NCBI GenBank assembly: GCA_031002005.1
Contig: JARYHS010013631.1
Location: forward strand, 65,903,832-65,967,831
Direction of reading: 5' to 3'
Length of the DNA: 64,000 bases
From: Vandiemenella viatica
Taxonomy: Eukaryota > Arthropoda > Insecta > Orthoptera > Morabidae
The position numbers and the translations under genes are program-made. The notes below the pieces were generated by a model. The model was given only the letters and a program-made list of their open reading frames with translations, was not told where the DNA came from and ran no database searches. Shown here one piece after another: positions 1-10,103 of this stretch. Numbering within the stretch: the stretch's first letter is position 1; the number at the start of each line of letters is the position of its first letter.

Positions 1-377
1 GCACTATAGAGGCTCTGTAGCTTTTACACCCCACCACGCATTGGCACATGGTCGGCAGCGAATGTGTTGGGTATCTCTCCACCCAGAAAGTCAATTTTTC
101 ATTCACTCTAATTGTTTTTTGCCTTAATTAATCCACATTATGGCTCACTCTATCAAATCCCTTGTTCATTTCATCAAAAACATTTTGCATACAGGCTACT
201 GACTGAAAGTCACCTGAATATCCTTCCCAAAACATCTTGCTGATTTGTAAAACAGTTTCCTTCCTCACATGAATCTCTGATGAGGTTCCTTATTCAGCTC
301 TCCATCAATTTACCTACCACCATGTCGAAACAATTTCCTTGTAATTTTTAAACTTATTTGCCACCTTCATGGTTGAT
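1..377. other. gene-free stretch, probably intron
   Basis: I see no exon or recognisable repeat here. It lies upstream of the terminal exon at 2596 on the same strand, so it is probably intronic. Confidence 0.4.
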
Positions 378-473
378 ATATCATTAGTATGTAAGAACGA
401 AGACTTTCCCGGCGTATGACTGCAATGTAGTCTTCACGGGTGTACCGCCGGATAGTGTTGTGGAAACACAATA

Positions 474-504
474 TTTCGACGGCTGGCTCTGCCGTCTTCT
501 TCAG
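474..504 (-). ncRNA. hammerhead-like core, left arm
   Basis: This is the mirror image of the motif at 1120-1150. On the minus strand it reads CTGAAGA, a 6-bp GC-rich hairpin stem with a 7-nt loop, then GAAA. It is a sequence match to the hammerhead core CUGANGA...GAAA only; stems I and III are not convincingly formed. Confidence 0.35.
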
Positions 505-1119
505 GTGATGAGACATGTGTAATGGTCGGCTGACCCACAGATACTGAGATGGTTCGGGTGCCGCTCTTCCTTATATACAAGTCCGCGTGGCTTCGGCGAT
601 GGCTTACTATGAGCCAGGCCCGCAACCAACTGGCGGTTGGCTGCCCGTGGGCGTGGCTAAGGTTCTTGTTCCAGCCCGAGCTAATATGAAGCCCTCTACG
701 GCGGCAGCTGGACGGAAGTACAACGTTCTCTGCGGATATTTGCCAAGGCAGGTTTCCATGCCTCACTGAGACATAGACCACTGTCTCTGTTAAATGTGTC
801 GGCCAGTCGAAATTCGACTGGCCGACACATTTAACAGAGACAGTGGTCTATGTCTCAGTGAGGCATGGAAACCTGCCTTGGCAAATATCCGCAGAGAACG
901 TTGTACTTCCGTCCAGCTGCCGCCGTAGAGGGCTTCATATTAGCTCGGGCTGGAACAAGAACCTTAGCCACGCCCACGGGCAGCCAACCGCCAGTTGGTT
1001 GCGGGCCTGGCTCATAGTAAGCCATCGCCGAAGCCACGCGGACTTGTATATAAGGAAGAGCGGCACCCGAACCATCTCAGTATCTGTGGGTCAGCCGACC
1101 ATTACACATGTCTCATCAC

Positions 1120-1150
1120 CTGAAGAAGACGGCAGAGCCAGCCGTCGAAA
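1120..1150 (+). ncRNA. hammerhead-like core, right arm
   Basis: CTGAAGA (1120-1126) is followed after one base by GACGGC, a 7-nt loop, the perfect complement GCCGTC, and GAAA (1147-1150). This fits the hammerhead core CUGANGA, stem II and GAAA, except for one extra base before stem II. Penelope-like element termini are known to carry hammerhead motifs. Activity is not shown. Confidence 0.4.
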
Positions 1151-1217
1151 TATTGTGTTTCCACAACACTATCCGGCGGTACACCCGTGAAGACTACATT
1201 GCATATCATTAGTATGT

Positions 1218-2208
1218 TTGTTTGTATTTTATGCAGTTTCTACCAAAAAAAAGAAAGACATTAAACTAGCTTTCCAGTTTCCGTACTCTTTTAACTCCCC
1301 TCCCCCCCTTTTTTTTTAAATTGAAACACATCAAATGGACTGACTGATTTAAAGAAAGTAGATCTGAATTTTTCCTCATGAAAGCTACCAGTAATTCTCA
1401 CTAACTACATTATTTACACATTTAAAGTATATATTAACAAAATTATTAAGTATAGTGTCAGAAGTGAAATGGTTGTAATGACTGATCTTAGAATTAATAT
1501 ACAGATACAATTTCTAACCAGTTCCATATACCCAACTCCACAGTTAAACATTAAATTGTTTGAATGTTATTGTTATTACCCTTACCTGTGATGACAGAGC
1601 CAAAACAGGTCAATTAAAAACAGAAGTTATATACTTTAGAAGAAAGTAGGAAATTAATTACTGAGGTTAAATATAAATTATCTATGCTTTTATCGTAGTA
1701 ATATGTCAATTGACTGTATTTATTTATACATATACATGTTAAGAGAGTGCCAGCAACAATGGAATAGGTAGAACTGCCATGAGATAATATTAATATGGAA
1801 TGGAATCATCTTTCATTTACCATAGCTGAACATATAATCCTTCTACTTATTTGTAAAAATGAGGCTTTGTTCAGCTCAATTTTTAATTCAGTTGATATTT
1901 TTTTTAAAATATTAACTTTTTAATCACATAAATTGTTAAAACATTACTGACAGTTTTAAAAAAATTACCAATTTTAACATGATTATTAAAAAATTGGGGG
2001 GGCATTAAAGTAATTTAAATCTATTGTTCCCTTCAGTAACAAATTCACCTATCCCAAACCCACTATGTTGTGTCTTACTCCTGTGCGACTATTCCATAAA
2101 CTGCTTTCCTTTACCAAGACCTCCAGAATGTATTAATTTGTGCTTAAATGTAATCCGTTGGCAACATGTTTTAAAGAGTTCTTTTCTTCCTGAATAACAA
2201 AATTCTTA
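1218..2208. other. gene-free AT-rich stretch
   Basis: No exon, RNA gene or repeat family could be recognised. It is probably intron of the gene that ends at 2734. Confidence 0.4.
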
Positions 2209-2390
2209 TGCACTCAATTTCAGGTATAAGGATGTGGGCAGGTTTTCAAAAAAACTGAAAGAATGTAAAGCTGAAATTAGTAGAGAACAAAAGTAGCTAG
2301 GAAAAGGAAAGGGGAAAAATGGGGGTTTAGGGAAATTGCCACTGGAGCATGCACCCCATTGCAGTTAAATTAAATTAAATTCTAGACACA
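2209..2390 (+). mobile_element. LINE-A 3' end fragment
   Basis: This 5'-truncated copy matches the last ~180 bp of the LINE-A family, from the segment reading ATTTCAGGTATAAGGATGTG to the family end CCATTGCAGTTAAATTAAAT. It has no coding capacity and lies about 200 bp upstream of the terminal exon. Confidence 0.75.
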
Positions 2391-2595
2391 AAAGGAGAGA
2401 AGGATTAAAGTCTGCAAAATCAGTTGATTAAGGTTGATAAAATAACTTTTGTTTGAACACTCCCAGTGTTTGTTAGTACTTGAAAGGTATTTTAAAAATA
2501 AATTGAGACTACATAGTATACGATATGGTATTTTCATTTAATTTTATATAAGAAAATATTTTTAAAATTATGTTTTTTTATTCTTTTCTCAACAG

Positions 2596-2734
2596 ACTGG
2601 AAACTGTGATGAAACGGAACAGAATGGTTGCCAAGATTCAAAAACAACATAATGATATACTTGTACTTCAGACAGAACTTGAGCTTTTGAGACTCAAAAC
2701 ATATCCAACTTTGAAATATACAACAATACCTTAA
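2596..2734 (+). CDS. terminal exon of an unidentified coiled-coil protein gene
   Basis: A pyrimidine-rich stretch ending TTCTCAACAG (2586-2595) forms a good splice acceptor. One base completes a split codon, then 45 codons stay open to TAA at 2732-2734. The peptide is charged and leucine-rich, with a heptad-like segment (VLQTELELLRLK) and the tail KTYPTLKYTTIP. This has the look of the C-terminal coiled coil of a cytoskeletal or ciliary protein; a CFAP43/44-type tail is only a guess. A polyadenylation signal lies at 2985-2990. The upstream exons are outside the window. The splice site plus the abrupt switch from noncoding to protein-like sequence make a real exon likely; the identity is open. 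Confidence 0.6.
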
Positions 2735-2984
2735 AACTGAGTATCCTGTGTTTTATGCAACATAAACGCATCAATGCTGCATCTATGTGGTTAAAAGTTT
2801 TATCATGTTCCACAGTATTACAAGTTTTGTATTAGAATTATATTAAGGTATGCAGTACTTATTTACTAATTCTAATCTTTGTTTGTGATGATTTACTTGC
2901 AATTTATAGACTTAATCATAAGCAAAAACAAAAAGAACGTAAGTTTTTGGGTTGAAAATTTAATAATTGTGATACAAAAATATG

Positions 2985-2990
2985 AATAAA
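2985..2990 (+). promoter_or_regulatory. polyadenylation signal AATAAA
   Basis: A canonical AATAAA about 250 bp after the stop codon at 2734. This gives a plausible 3' UTR for the coiled-coil gene. Confidence 0.5.
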
Positions 2991-2999
2991 TGCTATTTA

Positions 3000-3943
3000 A
3001 AGTTCATTTAAAATAAACGTAAAACTGTTGTTCTGATTGAGTGTGGAATAATCCTAAAATATTCTAGATGAAATATGAAGGATGTAGCTATAAGGTAGCA
3101 AATTCTAACTATGGGAAAGTTGTTAGGCATATCCATAGTATCTGTAACATGAAGGTGGAATTGCAGTTTTTATTTTTAAAAAGCATTGAAACAATAAATA
3201 TTTTAAATGTTGCACCAAAAAATGAATGAATGATAAGTGAAGAAGTTAATAAATTTTGTGAAGATAGGTTTGTTTAAATTCATGTGTATATAGATATTAC
3301 AGCACCCTTCAATTAAATTTATTTCATGACATTTGGTAGTTAATCAAGTTTTATCAGTTCAATCAAGAAAATGTTGGCAACAGAGTGATTGGAGAGTGGA
3401 CTGCTATAAAACCAAAGAGATGAGAACATTATTGTCTCAATCAATGAAAGTCATCAAGCCATGTGTTCTTTATTTCTGTGAAAACTGAATAATGAAGTAC
3501 ACTATTTGCCCCAGAGTGTTACAGCTACTGATGGATGAGATATTTATAATGTCAATTGCTGCTTAGTCCCAGGGTATAGTGAACATTAATCTGTCTGTTG
3601 AAATTGGAGTTACTTTGTAGTTTCCCTTCAAAATCACTGATGGCAGGCTGTGTGACCTGCTGTGAAGAGTCTTCAATTTGGAATTCAATAAATGACTGGT
3701 AGTTAGATCCAGAACTGCTGGAAAGTAAGAACAACTTGCATTGTTTGATGTATATTTGTGTGATATAATTAGGAGAAAATTTATAAATGCAAACTTCTGG
3801 AACAAAAAAACTGAAGCAAAGAGCTATGGCAATAACATAAAAAAGAACAAACACAATTATACAATATTCTGGGTGACTTGTTAACCATATGGGTAACAAC
3901 ATATGTGGAGTGAGCATCTGTTCATGAAACTGTCACAAGAATG
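3000..3943. other. gene-free stretch
   Basis: Open frames on the minus strand around 3552-3917 have no recognisable protein character. I see nothing else. Confidence 0.4.
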
Positions 3944-3955
3944 AGCAATGTTAAA

Positions 3956-4191
3956 ACCGAGTGTGGTGGTGTAACGGCTAGCGTTCTGGCCTCGCATTCC
4001 GGAGGACGGCGGTTCGAATCCCCGTCTGGGCATCCAGATTTGGGTTTTCCATGGTTTCCCAAATCACTCCAGGCAAATGCCGGGATGCTTCCTTCAGAAG
4101 GCCATGGCCGAATTCCTTCCCATTCCTTGCCCCCCATCCTTTCCCGTCTCTAAAGACCAAGCTGTTAGAGAGACATAAAGCACATAAAAAA
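3956..4191 (+). mobile_element. tRNA-derived SINE with 12-bp target duplication
   Basis: The head is tRNA-like, with an A box at about 3967-3978 (TGGTGTAACGGC) and a B box at 4011-4021 (GGTTCGAATCC). A conserved body follows (CATGGTTTCCCAAATCACTC), then an A-rich tail. The 12-bp repeat AGCAATGTTAAA flanks it at 3944-3955 and 4192-4203. The clean promoter boxes and duplications indicate a fairly young, probably Pol III-transcribed insertion. A decayed relative lies near 55.1-55.3 kb. Confidence 0.9.
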
Positions 4192-4203
4192 AGCAATGTT
4201 AAA

Positions 4204-4651
4204 CAAAAATGAATTTGTGTTTATCTTATCCTCCAATACAGCTTTCCCCTCTTAGTGGCTGATTTATTTTCCCCCAAACATTAAATTATGCATTTCAGGT
4301 GAAAGTAAGGAAAACTCTTGCTGTAACACTACATTCTTAAACTCATTTTATGTATACAAAAATTCAAGGGACAAAATCATTCTTAAATTTTTGTTCCACT
4401 AACTGTATTATTGAAATAACTATTTAATAACAATAGAGGAAATCTCATATCACGTTTGTAGCAACACTGAGAATTATCATGAAACATCTTTAGACTTGGG
4501 TAAAAAATAGAAATTATATATATATATAAAAAAAAAAACACTTTTAAATATGCACTGCACCAGGTCTGCATTGTATTTCTAGGAATGCTGGAAACAAAAC
4601 TATTGCATTTGAACTATGAATGAAAGCAACAAATAAATAATTGTGAGGAAC
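4204..4651. other. gene-free stretch
   Basis: AT-rich with short A/T runs near 4515-4540. Nothing recognisable. Confidence 0.4.
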
Positions 4652-4814
4652 GGAGTAGAAATATTAAATAACTGTGAACGTTTTCGCGGCTCTCGGGATT
4701 CTAGCCACGTCAAATAAAAGTCGACTGGCGATGTTTCGAGAGCCGGCACTGCTCCCATTGTCAAGCCCTGCTTAACTAACTAAAACTGCCTAGCGGTAGT
4801 CTCTATATAGATAC

Positions 4815-5578
4815 TAGGGGTGTTACGAATATTCGCATCCGCATCCGCAAATGCGGAATATTCGCATTAATTCAGACATCTGCATCCGCATTCACATCCG
4901 CATCAATCAATGCGGAGTTTTTGCGGATGCAGATTCACATAAACAAGTAACTACATGTAAAGATGCCATGATGTTAGATTCATTGAGCGAAGATGAATGT
5001 GAAGGAGAACCGGACAAAAGTAGCCCCGATGCTCTTCTCCGCAAAGAATTAGTTATTTATCGTAACAAAAAAAGACTGGATTTAGATGAAAATCCACTTA
5101 GTTGGTGGAAAGTTAATCGTTGTGAATTTAAAATTCTCTCCAAATTAGCATGCAGATATTTATCACCTCCACCAGCCAGTGTTCGCAGCGAACAACTATT
5201 TAGTGGAGCTGGGTTAATATATAATCCACTCAGAAACAGTTCGGAAGCTGAAAAAGCTGCAATATTGCTATTTATTAAATATAATTCACCAATTTTTAAG
5301 TTTAATTATTAAACAAAGATTTTTTATTATGAAACTCGAAGCTTAAAATTCTGTTAAAACTTGTGTAATTTTGTCCTAAAAATATGATTAAATTAATAAA
5401 AAGTTAAAATTAAATTGATTTTCAGTTATTTATGCACTTAAAAATTAAATATTTATCCTTTTAAAATAGCAAAATCCGCATCCGCATCGAATCCACATCC
5501 GCGGATGTGAACTTCTAATAATCCGCATCCGCATCTGCATCCGCGGATGTCTAAATGTTTGCATCCATAACAACCCTG
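4815..5578 (+). mobile_element. non-autonomous hAT transposon
   Basis: The imperfect terminal inverted repeats are TAGGGGTGTTACGAAT on the left and, read inward from the right, CAGGGTTGTTATGGAT. Both ends are followed by repeated GCATCCGCATCC-type subterminal motifs. The 8-bp flanks are ATAGATAC (4807-4814) and ATAGAGAC (5579-5586), a 7/8 match, as expected for a hAT duplication. The interior keeps the last third of a hAT transposase. Confidence 0.85.
4960..5312 (+). pseudogene. hAT transposase C-terminal fragment
   Basis: The frame is open from 4851, but its first ~35 codons read through subterminal repeats and are not a true N-terminus. The part that looks like protein has the hAT C-terminal dimerisation signature: NPLSWWKVN, then CRYLSPPPASVRSEQLFSGAG, then NSSEAEKAAILLFIKYN. 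The BED zinc finger and the catalytic core are missing, so it cannot be an active transposase. A truncated copy is far more likely than a host-adopted gene, because it sits between the element's own inverted repeats. Confidence 0.8.
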
Positions 5579-5677
5579 ATAGAGACTACCGCTAGGCAGT
5601 GGGAGCAGTGCCGGCTCTCGAAATGTTGCCAGTCGACTTTTATTTGACGCGGCTAGAATCCCGAGAGTGTTATCTAT

Positions 5678-6043
5678 GGAGTAGAAATATTGTTGGAAGT
5701 CAGCTTAAATCTCGAAGTTTTACAAAAAAAGCAAATGCAGCACAGAAGTAAATATTGAAGACATTGTGAATAGGTCAGTAGAAGTTTATACATTGGGGTC
5801 ATCTGAGAAGAGGAAAGAAAAATAAATCCTGATATGTAATCAGAAGTGTGTTTCAAGCCTGGAGTAGAAATATTGTTGGTGGTCAGCATAAACCTCGAAG
5901 TTTTACAAAAAAAGCAAATGCAGCACAGAAGTAAATATTGAAGACATTGTGAATAGGTCAGTATAAGTTTATACATTGGGGGCATCTGAGAAGAGGAAAG
6001 AAAAATAAATCCTGATATGTAATCAGAAGTGTGTTTCATGCCT
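5678..6043. repeat. 183-bp direct tandem duplication, two units
   Basis: Units 5678-5860 and 5861-6043 both start GGAGTAGAAATATTGTTGG and differ at only a few positions. The first unit begins with the target-duplication copy of the fold-back element to its left. No coding function is recognised. Confidence 0.85.
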
Positions 6044-6197
6044 GGAAGACTGTTTTAAACAATTTCAAGGTTTAGTGTTTCCAGAAACTGCTGGTTAACA
6101 GGAAACTGTTTAACTGAGAACATAACAGTCATTAGCATTATTGGTATCACTTTTAAATGGCCGATTTTTTTTCCTTGTGATAAAACTTGTGATTATA

Positions 6198-6643
6198 CAG
6201 GGTGTTACAAAAAGGTACGGCCAAACTTTCAGGAAACATTCCTCACACACAGACAAAGAAAATATGTTATGTGGACATGTGTCCGGAAATGCTTACTTTC
6301 CATGTTAGAGCTCATATTGTGGACGGCTGTGATACAATACGCCATTCTCCAGGGCTGCATCAGCGCATCAGGGATTCCATGCGACGGAGGGTGGATGCGT
6401 GTATCCTCGCTAACGGAGGACATTTTGAACATTTCCTGTAACAAAGTGTTTGAAGTCACACTGGTACGTTCTGTTGCTGTGTGTTTCCATTCCATGTTTA
6501 ATGTGATTTGAAGAGAAGTAATAAAATGAGCTCTAACATGGAAAGTAAGCGTTTCCGGACACATGTCCACATAACATATTTTCTTTGTTTGTGTGTGAGG
6601 AATGTTTCCTGAAAGTTTGGCCGTACCTTTTTGTAACACCCTG
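6198..6643. mobile_element. mariner/Tc1-like element with ~120-bp terminal inverted repeats
   Basis: It is flanked by TA (6196-6197 and 6644-6645). The ends CAGGGTGTTACAAAAAGG and CCTTTTTGTAACACCCTG belong to near-perfect inverted repeats covering roughly 6198-6320 and 6523-6643. The 200-bp centre keeps the 3' end of a transposase gene. This is a short internal-deletion derivative that would need a full-length relative to move. Confidence 0.88.
6313..6441 (+). pseudogene. transposase C-terminal fragment of the mariner-like element
   Basis: The last 42 residues of the open frame read like the end of an insect mariner/Tc1-type transposase: an IRHSPG-like segment, then RRRVDACILANGGHFEHFL before the stop. 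The upstream part of the frame runs through the inverted repeat. The DDE catalytic core is absent. Confidence 0.65.
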
Positions 6644-6645
6644 TA

Positions 6646-7379
6646 TTATTGTTGTTCCCCCCATAACCTCCTATGGTCAATTTCATTCTGTATATGGCTG
6701 TGTTGACCGTGAGGCTTGCATGAGCCCAGCCACATCTTTCTTTCCACTTGACAATGTTTTAATCCCAAAATATTGTGTTTTTAGTGTTGCTGTGCCCTCG
6801 TCCCTTCAACTTTGGTGAGCGTTGGGTATAATTTATCTTTCCTTTCCACACAAATTGAGTTTACAATATTCGGAGTTAGACCAGGTAAAATTTGGGGAAA
6901 TTTAGTAAAGTTTTTGGTACTATTTTGAGATTTTGACAGAACGTGAGGGCAGGTTTGGTCATAAGATAATGACTAGACTCCACTTCAAGGCTAGCAATTC
7001 CATGAAAAATGAGGCTGTTCCAGCAAAAGCTATTGTGGAAGTGGAGTTGCTCCTTGGGAAAGTTCTGTCTTGGGGTTGTACCTGTGGACAACATTCATAG
7101 TTGGGGTTTTACTAAGCATACCTATGCCTAAATATAAGGGGAAAAGGGGTAATACCTTAGTTGTTGGCTAAAGCTGTAAAGAAGCCCACTTCCAGTGATG
7201 ATGGGGTCAGAACTGTGCCTTTTTTAGATTAAGGGCTGCTGGTGAGGGGACAAAGATAGAAGATCAAAGGGATACTGTTTGTAGATCCATGATGAGAAAA
7301 ATCACAAATGCTAAAGAAATAGATAAAGCTGATGAAATCTAACTGAGGTAGAACTTGGAATGCAAAAGTTAATGCTGAA
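6646..7379. other. gene-free stretch
   Basis: No protein-like frame or repeat was recognised. The last part may include decayed 5' sequence of the LINE that follows. Confidence 0.4.
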
Positions 7380-7665
7380 AACATCACAAATCCAGTAATA
7401 ACAGTGTTACTTGTAAACTGTAGAAGTATAATGAAAATGTATTAGAATTTGAAATGTTAATAGCAATACACAAACAAGTAATTACAGAGTCTTAGTTAAA
7501 AAAAAAAAAAAAAATATACGTTAGAGGAGCAATTGGTGGAGGGGTTTTCATACTGGTTAGCAAAGAATACTGCAGTTCACTGGTATTTATAGATCATGAC
7601 CATGAGTTCCTTGAGTAATAAAAAAGAAAAAGTGAGGTTATTGGCTGCTTTCCATGTAAGAATGA

Positions 7666-7896
7666 ATGATGAAGATGAGGGAGAAACTAAATTCATACTC
7701 AGAGTTCAGAAGTGAGAGTAGAATGGTCATTATTGATGGGGATTTAAATTTACCATGTATAAATTGGGTAGGAAATAAGATCAATAACACAAGGAAACAG
7801 AGATACTTTAATAAGGGAATGAGGTTTTACACATGTGCTAGAACAGAACACAAGGGAATGAAACACATTGAATATTTTCCTAATAAGGCCCGATAA
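7666..7896 (+). pseudogene. LINE-A endonuclease fragment
   Basis: A 76-codon frame containing IIDGDLNLPCINWVG, the DFNLP-type motif of LINE apurinic endonucleases. It starts and stops within the domain. Confidence 0.6.
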
Positions 7897-7984
7897 TAAT
7901 CTTGTGCGGCATCAAGTAACTGAAGGAATAAGTGATCATGAAGCAGTTCTGAAGGATCTACATCCATATTCTGCAAATCACAAA

Positions 7985-8487
7985 CATTGTGGGTGGCAGA
8001 GGGTGCTAAGCACCAATCCTAACCCCGCGCATTCCAATCCTGAATAGCACGAGGAAAGAAGTAATACATAAAAGCATCAGTACGGCATCTAATTTCTCTA
8101 ATCTTATCCCTCCAGTCATTGCGACCTAAATAGGTTGGCGGAAGAAGTATTTCATTGCACTCGAAATTAAAATTTTTTCGCATATTCCCCGATAAATTCG
8201 AAAGCAAGCTATGTCATCTGTCTTCAAAACTATCCCAGCCCAATCTATGTATCAATTCTGTGACGCTTTCATAAGGGCTGTAGCAACAAGTCATGAATCG
8301 AGTGGCTCTCCACTGAGTCAACCTTGCGATATGGATCCCAAACTCCACAACAGTAATCGAGATGTGGACGCACTAGTGTTTTATTCGCTATCTCCTTTGT
8401 ATGAGCATTACAATTCCTCAAAATACAACCTATGAATCGCAATTTAGAATTAGCCTTGCATGTCCCATTTCTTGTTGTACAATTGGA
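7985..8487 (-). mobile_element. second LINE 3' fragment nested in the LINE-A copy
   Basis: Read on the minus strand, two broken frames show a LINE C-terminus: HTKEIANKTLVRPHLDYCCG followed by VWDP, then further on RNDWRDKIREIRCRTDAFMY and FFPRAIQDWNARG. It differs clearly from LINE-A and runs the opposite way. It interrupts LINE-A between the endonuclease and reverse transcriptase parts, so it inserted later. Confidence 0.75.
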
Positions 8488-9368
8488 ATGAATGAAAAGT
8501 GATTTCCTGGATATTAGAGGATTCAGCAAACCAGTGGCCATAATTGAAGAGGGAAATAGGTACAATTAAATTTAGGCACAAATTGAAGAGACATTTTAGG
8601 GAAGATATCAGCAAATGGAAGGAAGGCACATTTGCGGTGGAATCAGAGTAGAAAGATTTCAAAGAGATAGCATAAAAAGGCGAAGGAATATATACTCTAA
8701 AATAGAATATAAAGAGAAGTACAGAACTCACGTACTATAACAGGGAGGTGAGGAGCTTAAACAGATAACAATGGAGAAAAAGTTACTGAGGATTTGAAAA
8801 GGCAGATATTTTAAGTAACTGGTGAGACCACTAGGGACAATGGATTCAGTAATTGGAGCATGTAAATTGGAGAATGATCGTATCCACATAATTAGAAAAC
8901 ATCAGACTAAAATATTTTAAATTCATCCTAAGAAAGCTGAAAATGCATAAAGCGGCTGTTGTAGAGAATATTACTACAGTTGTCTTAAAGACAGCAGGAT
9001 GTGACATTGTTTGTTATGTAAATTGAGTTTGCCAGAGGACTGAAAAATGGCCTTAGTATTACCGGTACATAAAGGTGAAATGACAAATAAGGTTGAAAGT
9101 TATAGGCCAATCAGTTTGACATCAATGGTAGGTAAATTAAATTAATGGAAACGTTAACATGCAGCCTTGTCAGAAATGTGTGTGAGGAATGTAAGTTATT
9201 TTCAGGTTGACAACACAGCTTTTGACAAGGATATTCATGCAAATCTCAGTTAGTTGGCTATTTAAGATCAAATGGACAACAGAGGTCAAGTGGATGTTTC
9301 AAAGGTTTTGACAGAGTGAGCCAGAAAATGGTGGTAAGGAAGGAAAATACGATTGGAATGAATTAAAA

Positions 9369-9689
9369 GTGCTTTCTTGGATAGAAGAATTTTTGAAAGG
9401 TAGAAATCAAAAAGTAAGGGGAACTGTAGTATCAAAAGAAGTGAAAGCGAAAATAACAGTGCTACAAGGTAGTATTTTGAGGCCATTGATATTTGTTATT
9501 CTAATGCATGACTGTATTGATGGTTTACTGTCAGAAGTTAGGTTGTTTGCAGGTGACATAATGCTATATAATGGGATAAAAACAGTAGAAAACTGTGAAC
9601 AACTGCATGGTGATACGGGCAGTATATCTAGCTGGATAGGTCAGCATGAGATAAGGATAAATGCAAAGAAGAGTCGGGTATACAGATAG
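9369..9689 (+). pseudogene. LINE-A reverse transcriptase fragment
   Basis: A 106-codon frame collinear with the better copy at 52.5-52.8 kb. The catalytic FADD region has decayed to LFAGDIMLY, so the key aspartate is lost. Confidence 0.7.
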
Positions 9690-9902
9690 AAAGCTAAAGT
9701 TTTATTGTAAGGTGGGGAAAGAATTACTTGTTGGAGACTTGAAAACTTGAAATGTAAATACCTTGCCATAACATTTGATAATAAATTCCATTGGTTAGGA
9801 CATTATTTACAGGTAGGAGGAAAATATTTCAAAATCCTTCACTTGTTGGAGAGAATGATGAGGGGATGTACCAGAGAAGTAAGGGAATTGGGTTACTAAA
9901 CA

Positions 9903-10103
9903 TTGGTCAGATCATTGCTTGAATATTTTAGTGTGATAAGGGACCCTCACCAAATATTGGATCTGGAGAGGGTGCAAAGAAGGGTTGCTAGATTTGCCTC
10001 TGGAAATTACCACAGAACACTATCAGTAATCGATACGATAAAGGAGCTGGAATGTGAATCCCTGGAAGACAGGAGGAGGATGAATGGAACCATGGAAGTG
10101 TAA
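9903..10103 (+). pseudogene. LINE-A C-terminal fragment
   Basis: A 66-codon frame matching the [13 protein letters not shown]...VQRRAARF region of LINE-A. It continues the same decayed copy. Confidence 0.65.

Larger units (their letters stand above)
393..1202. mobile_element. palindromic (fold-back) Penelope-like/retrozyme-type element with 15-bp target duplication
   Basis: The two arms, 421-811 and 813-1203, are reverse complements around a single centre base at 812. They look identical along their length: the same 115-codon frame reads outward from both arms. A 28-bp unpaired tail (393-420) sits on the left only. The element is flanked by the 15-bp direct repeat ATATCATTAGTATGT at 378-392 and 1203-1217, which marks it as an insertion. 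Each arm ends outward with a hammerhead-like core, then CGAAATATTGTG, then an ACACTATCCGGCGG segment that is related to the ends of the elements at 15.5 kb and 48.8 kb. The open frames in the arms look like a by-product and match no protein I know. Assignment to Penelope-like or retrozyme elements is inferred from these ends and from the linked GIY-YIG element at 25.9 kb. Confidence 0.75.
4666..5677. mobile_element. fold-back Penelope-like element split at its centre by a hAT transposon
   Basis: The left arm (about 4690-4806) and right arm (about 5579-5668) are reverse complements, apart from about 28 extra bases in the left arm. The outward ends contain CTCTCGAAA and GCGGCTAGAATCCCGAGAG, close to the end of the Penelope-like copy at 48.8 kb (ACGGCTGGAAGCCCGAGA). 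Flanking 14-bp repeats GGAGTAGAAATATT at 4652-4665 and 5678-5691 mark insertion. Taking out the hAT element plus one duplication copy leaves GGTAGTCTCTATATAGA-AC-type sequence, a near-perfect palindrome centre. Confidence 0.75.

Noticed and set aside
434..1190. Two identical 115-codon frames in mirror arms as a real protein gene
   Set aside because: They are a consequence of the palindrome. The composition is unlike a folded protein and the frame crosses the hammerhead-like region.
3552..3917. 121-codon minus-strand frame as a gene
   Set aside because: Low-complexity hydrophobic composition, no family match that I recognise, no splice or regulatory context.
4011..4021. True tRNA gene from the B box
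   Set aside because: No cloverleaf closes around it. The sequence continues into a SINE body and A-rich tail between target duplications.
3941..4153. Plus-strand 70-codon frame
   Set aside because: It lies entirely in a tRNA-derived SINE.
5674..6039. 121-codon frame with an internal repeat as a repetitive protein
   Set aside because: The repetition is just the 183-bp tandem DNA duplication, and the composition is that of translated noncoding DNA.
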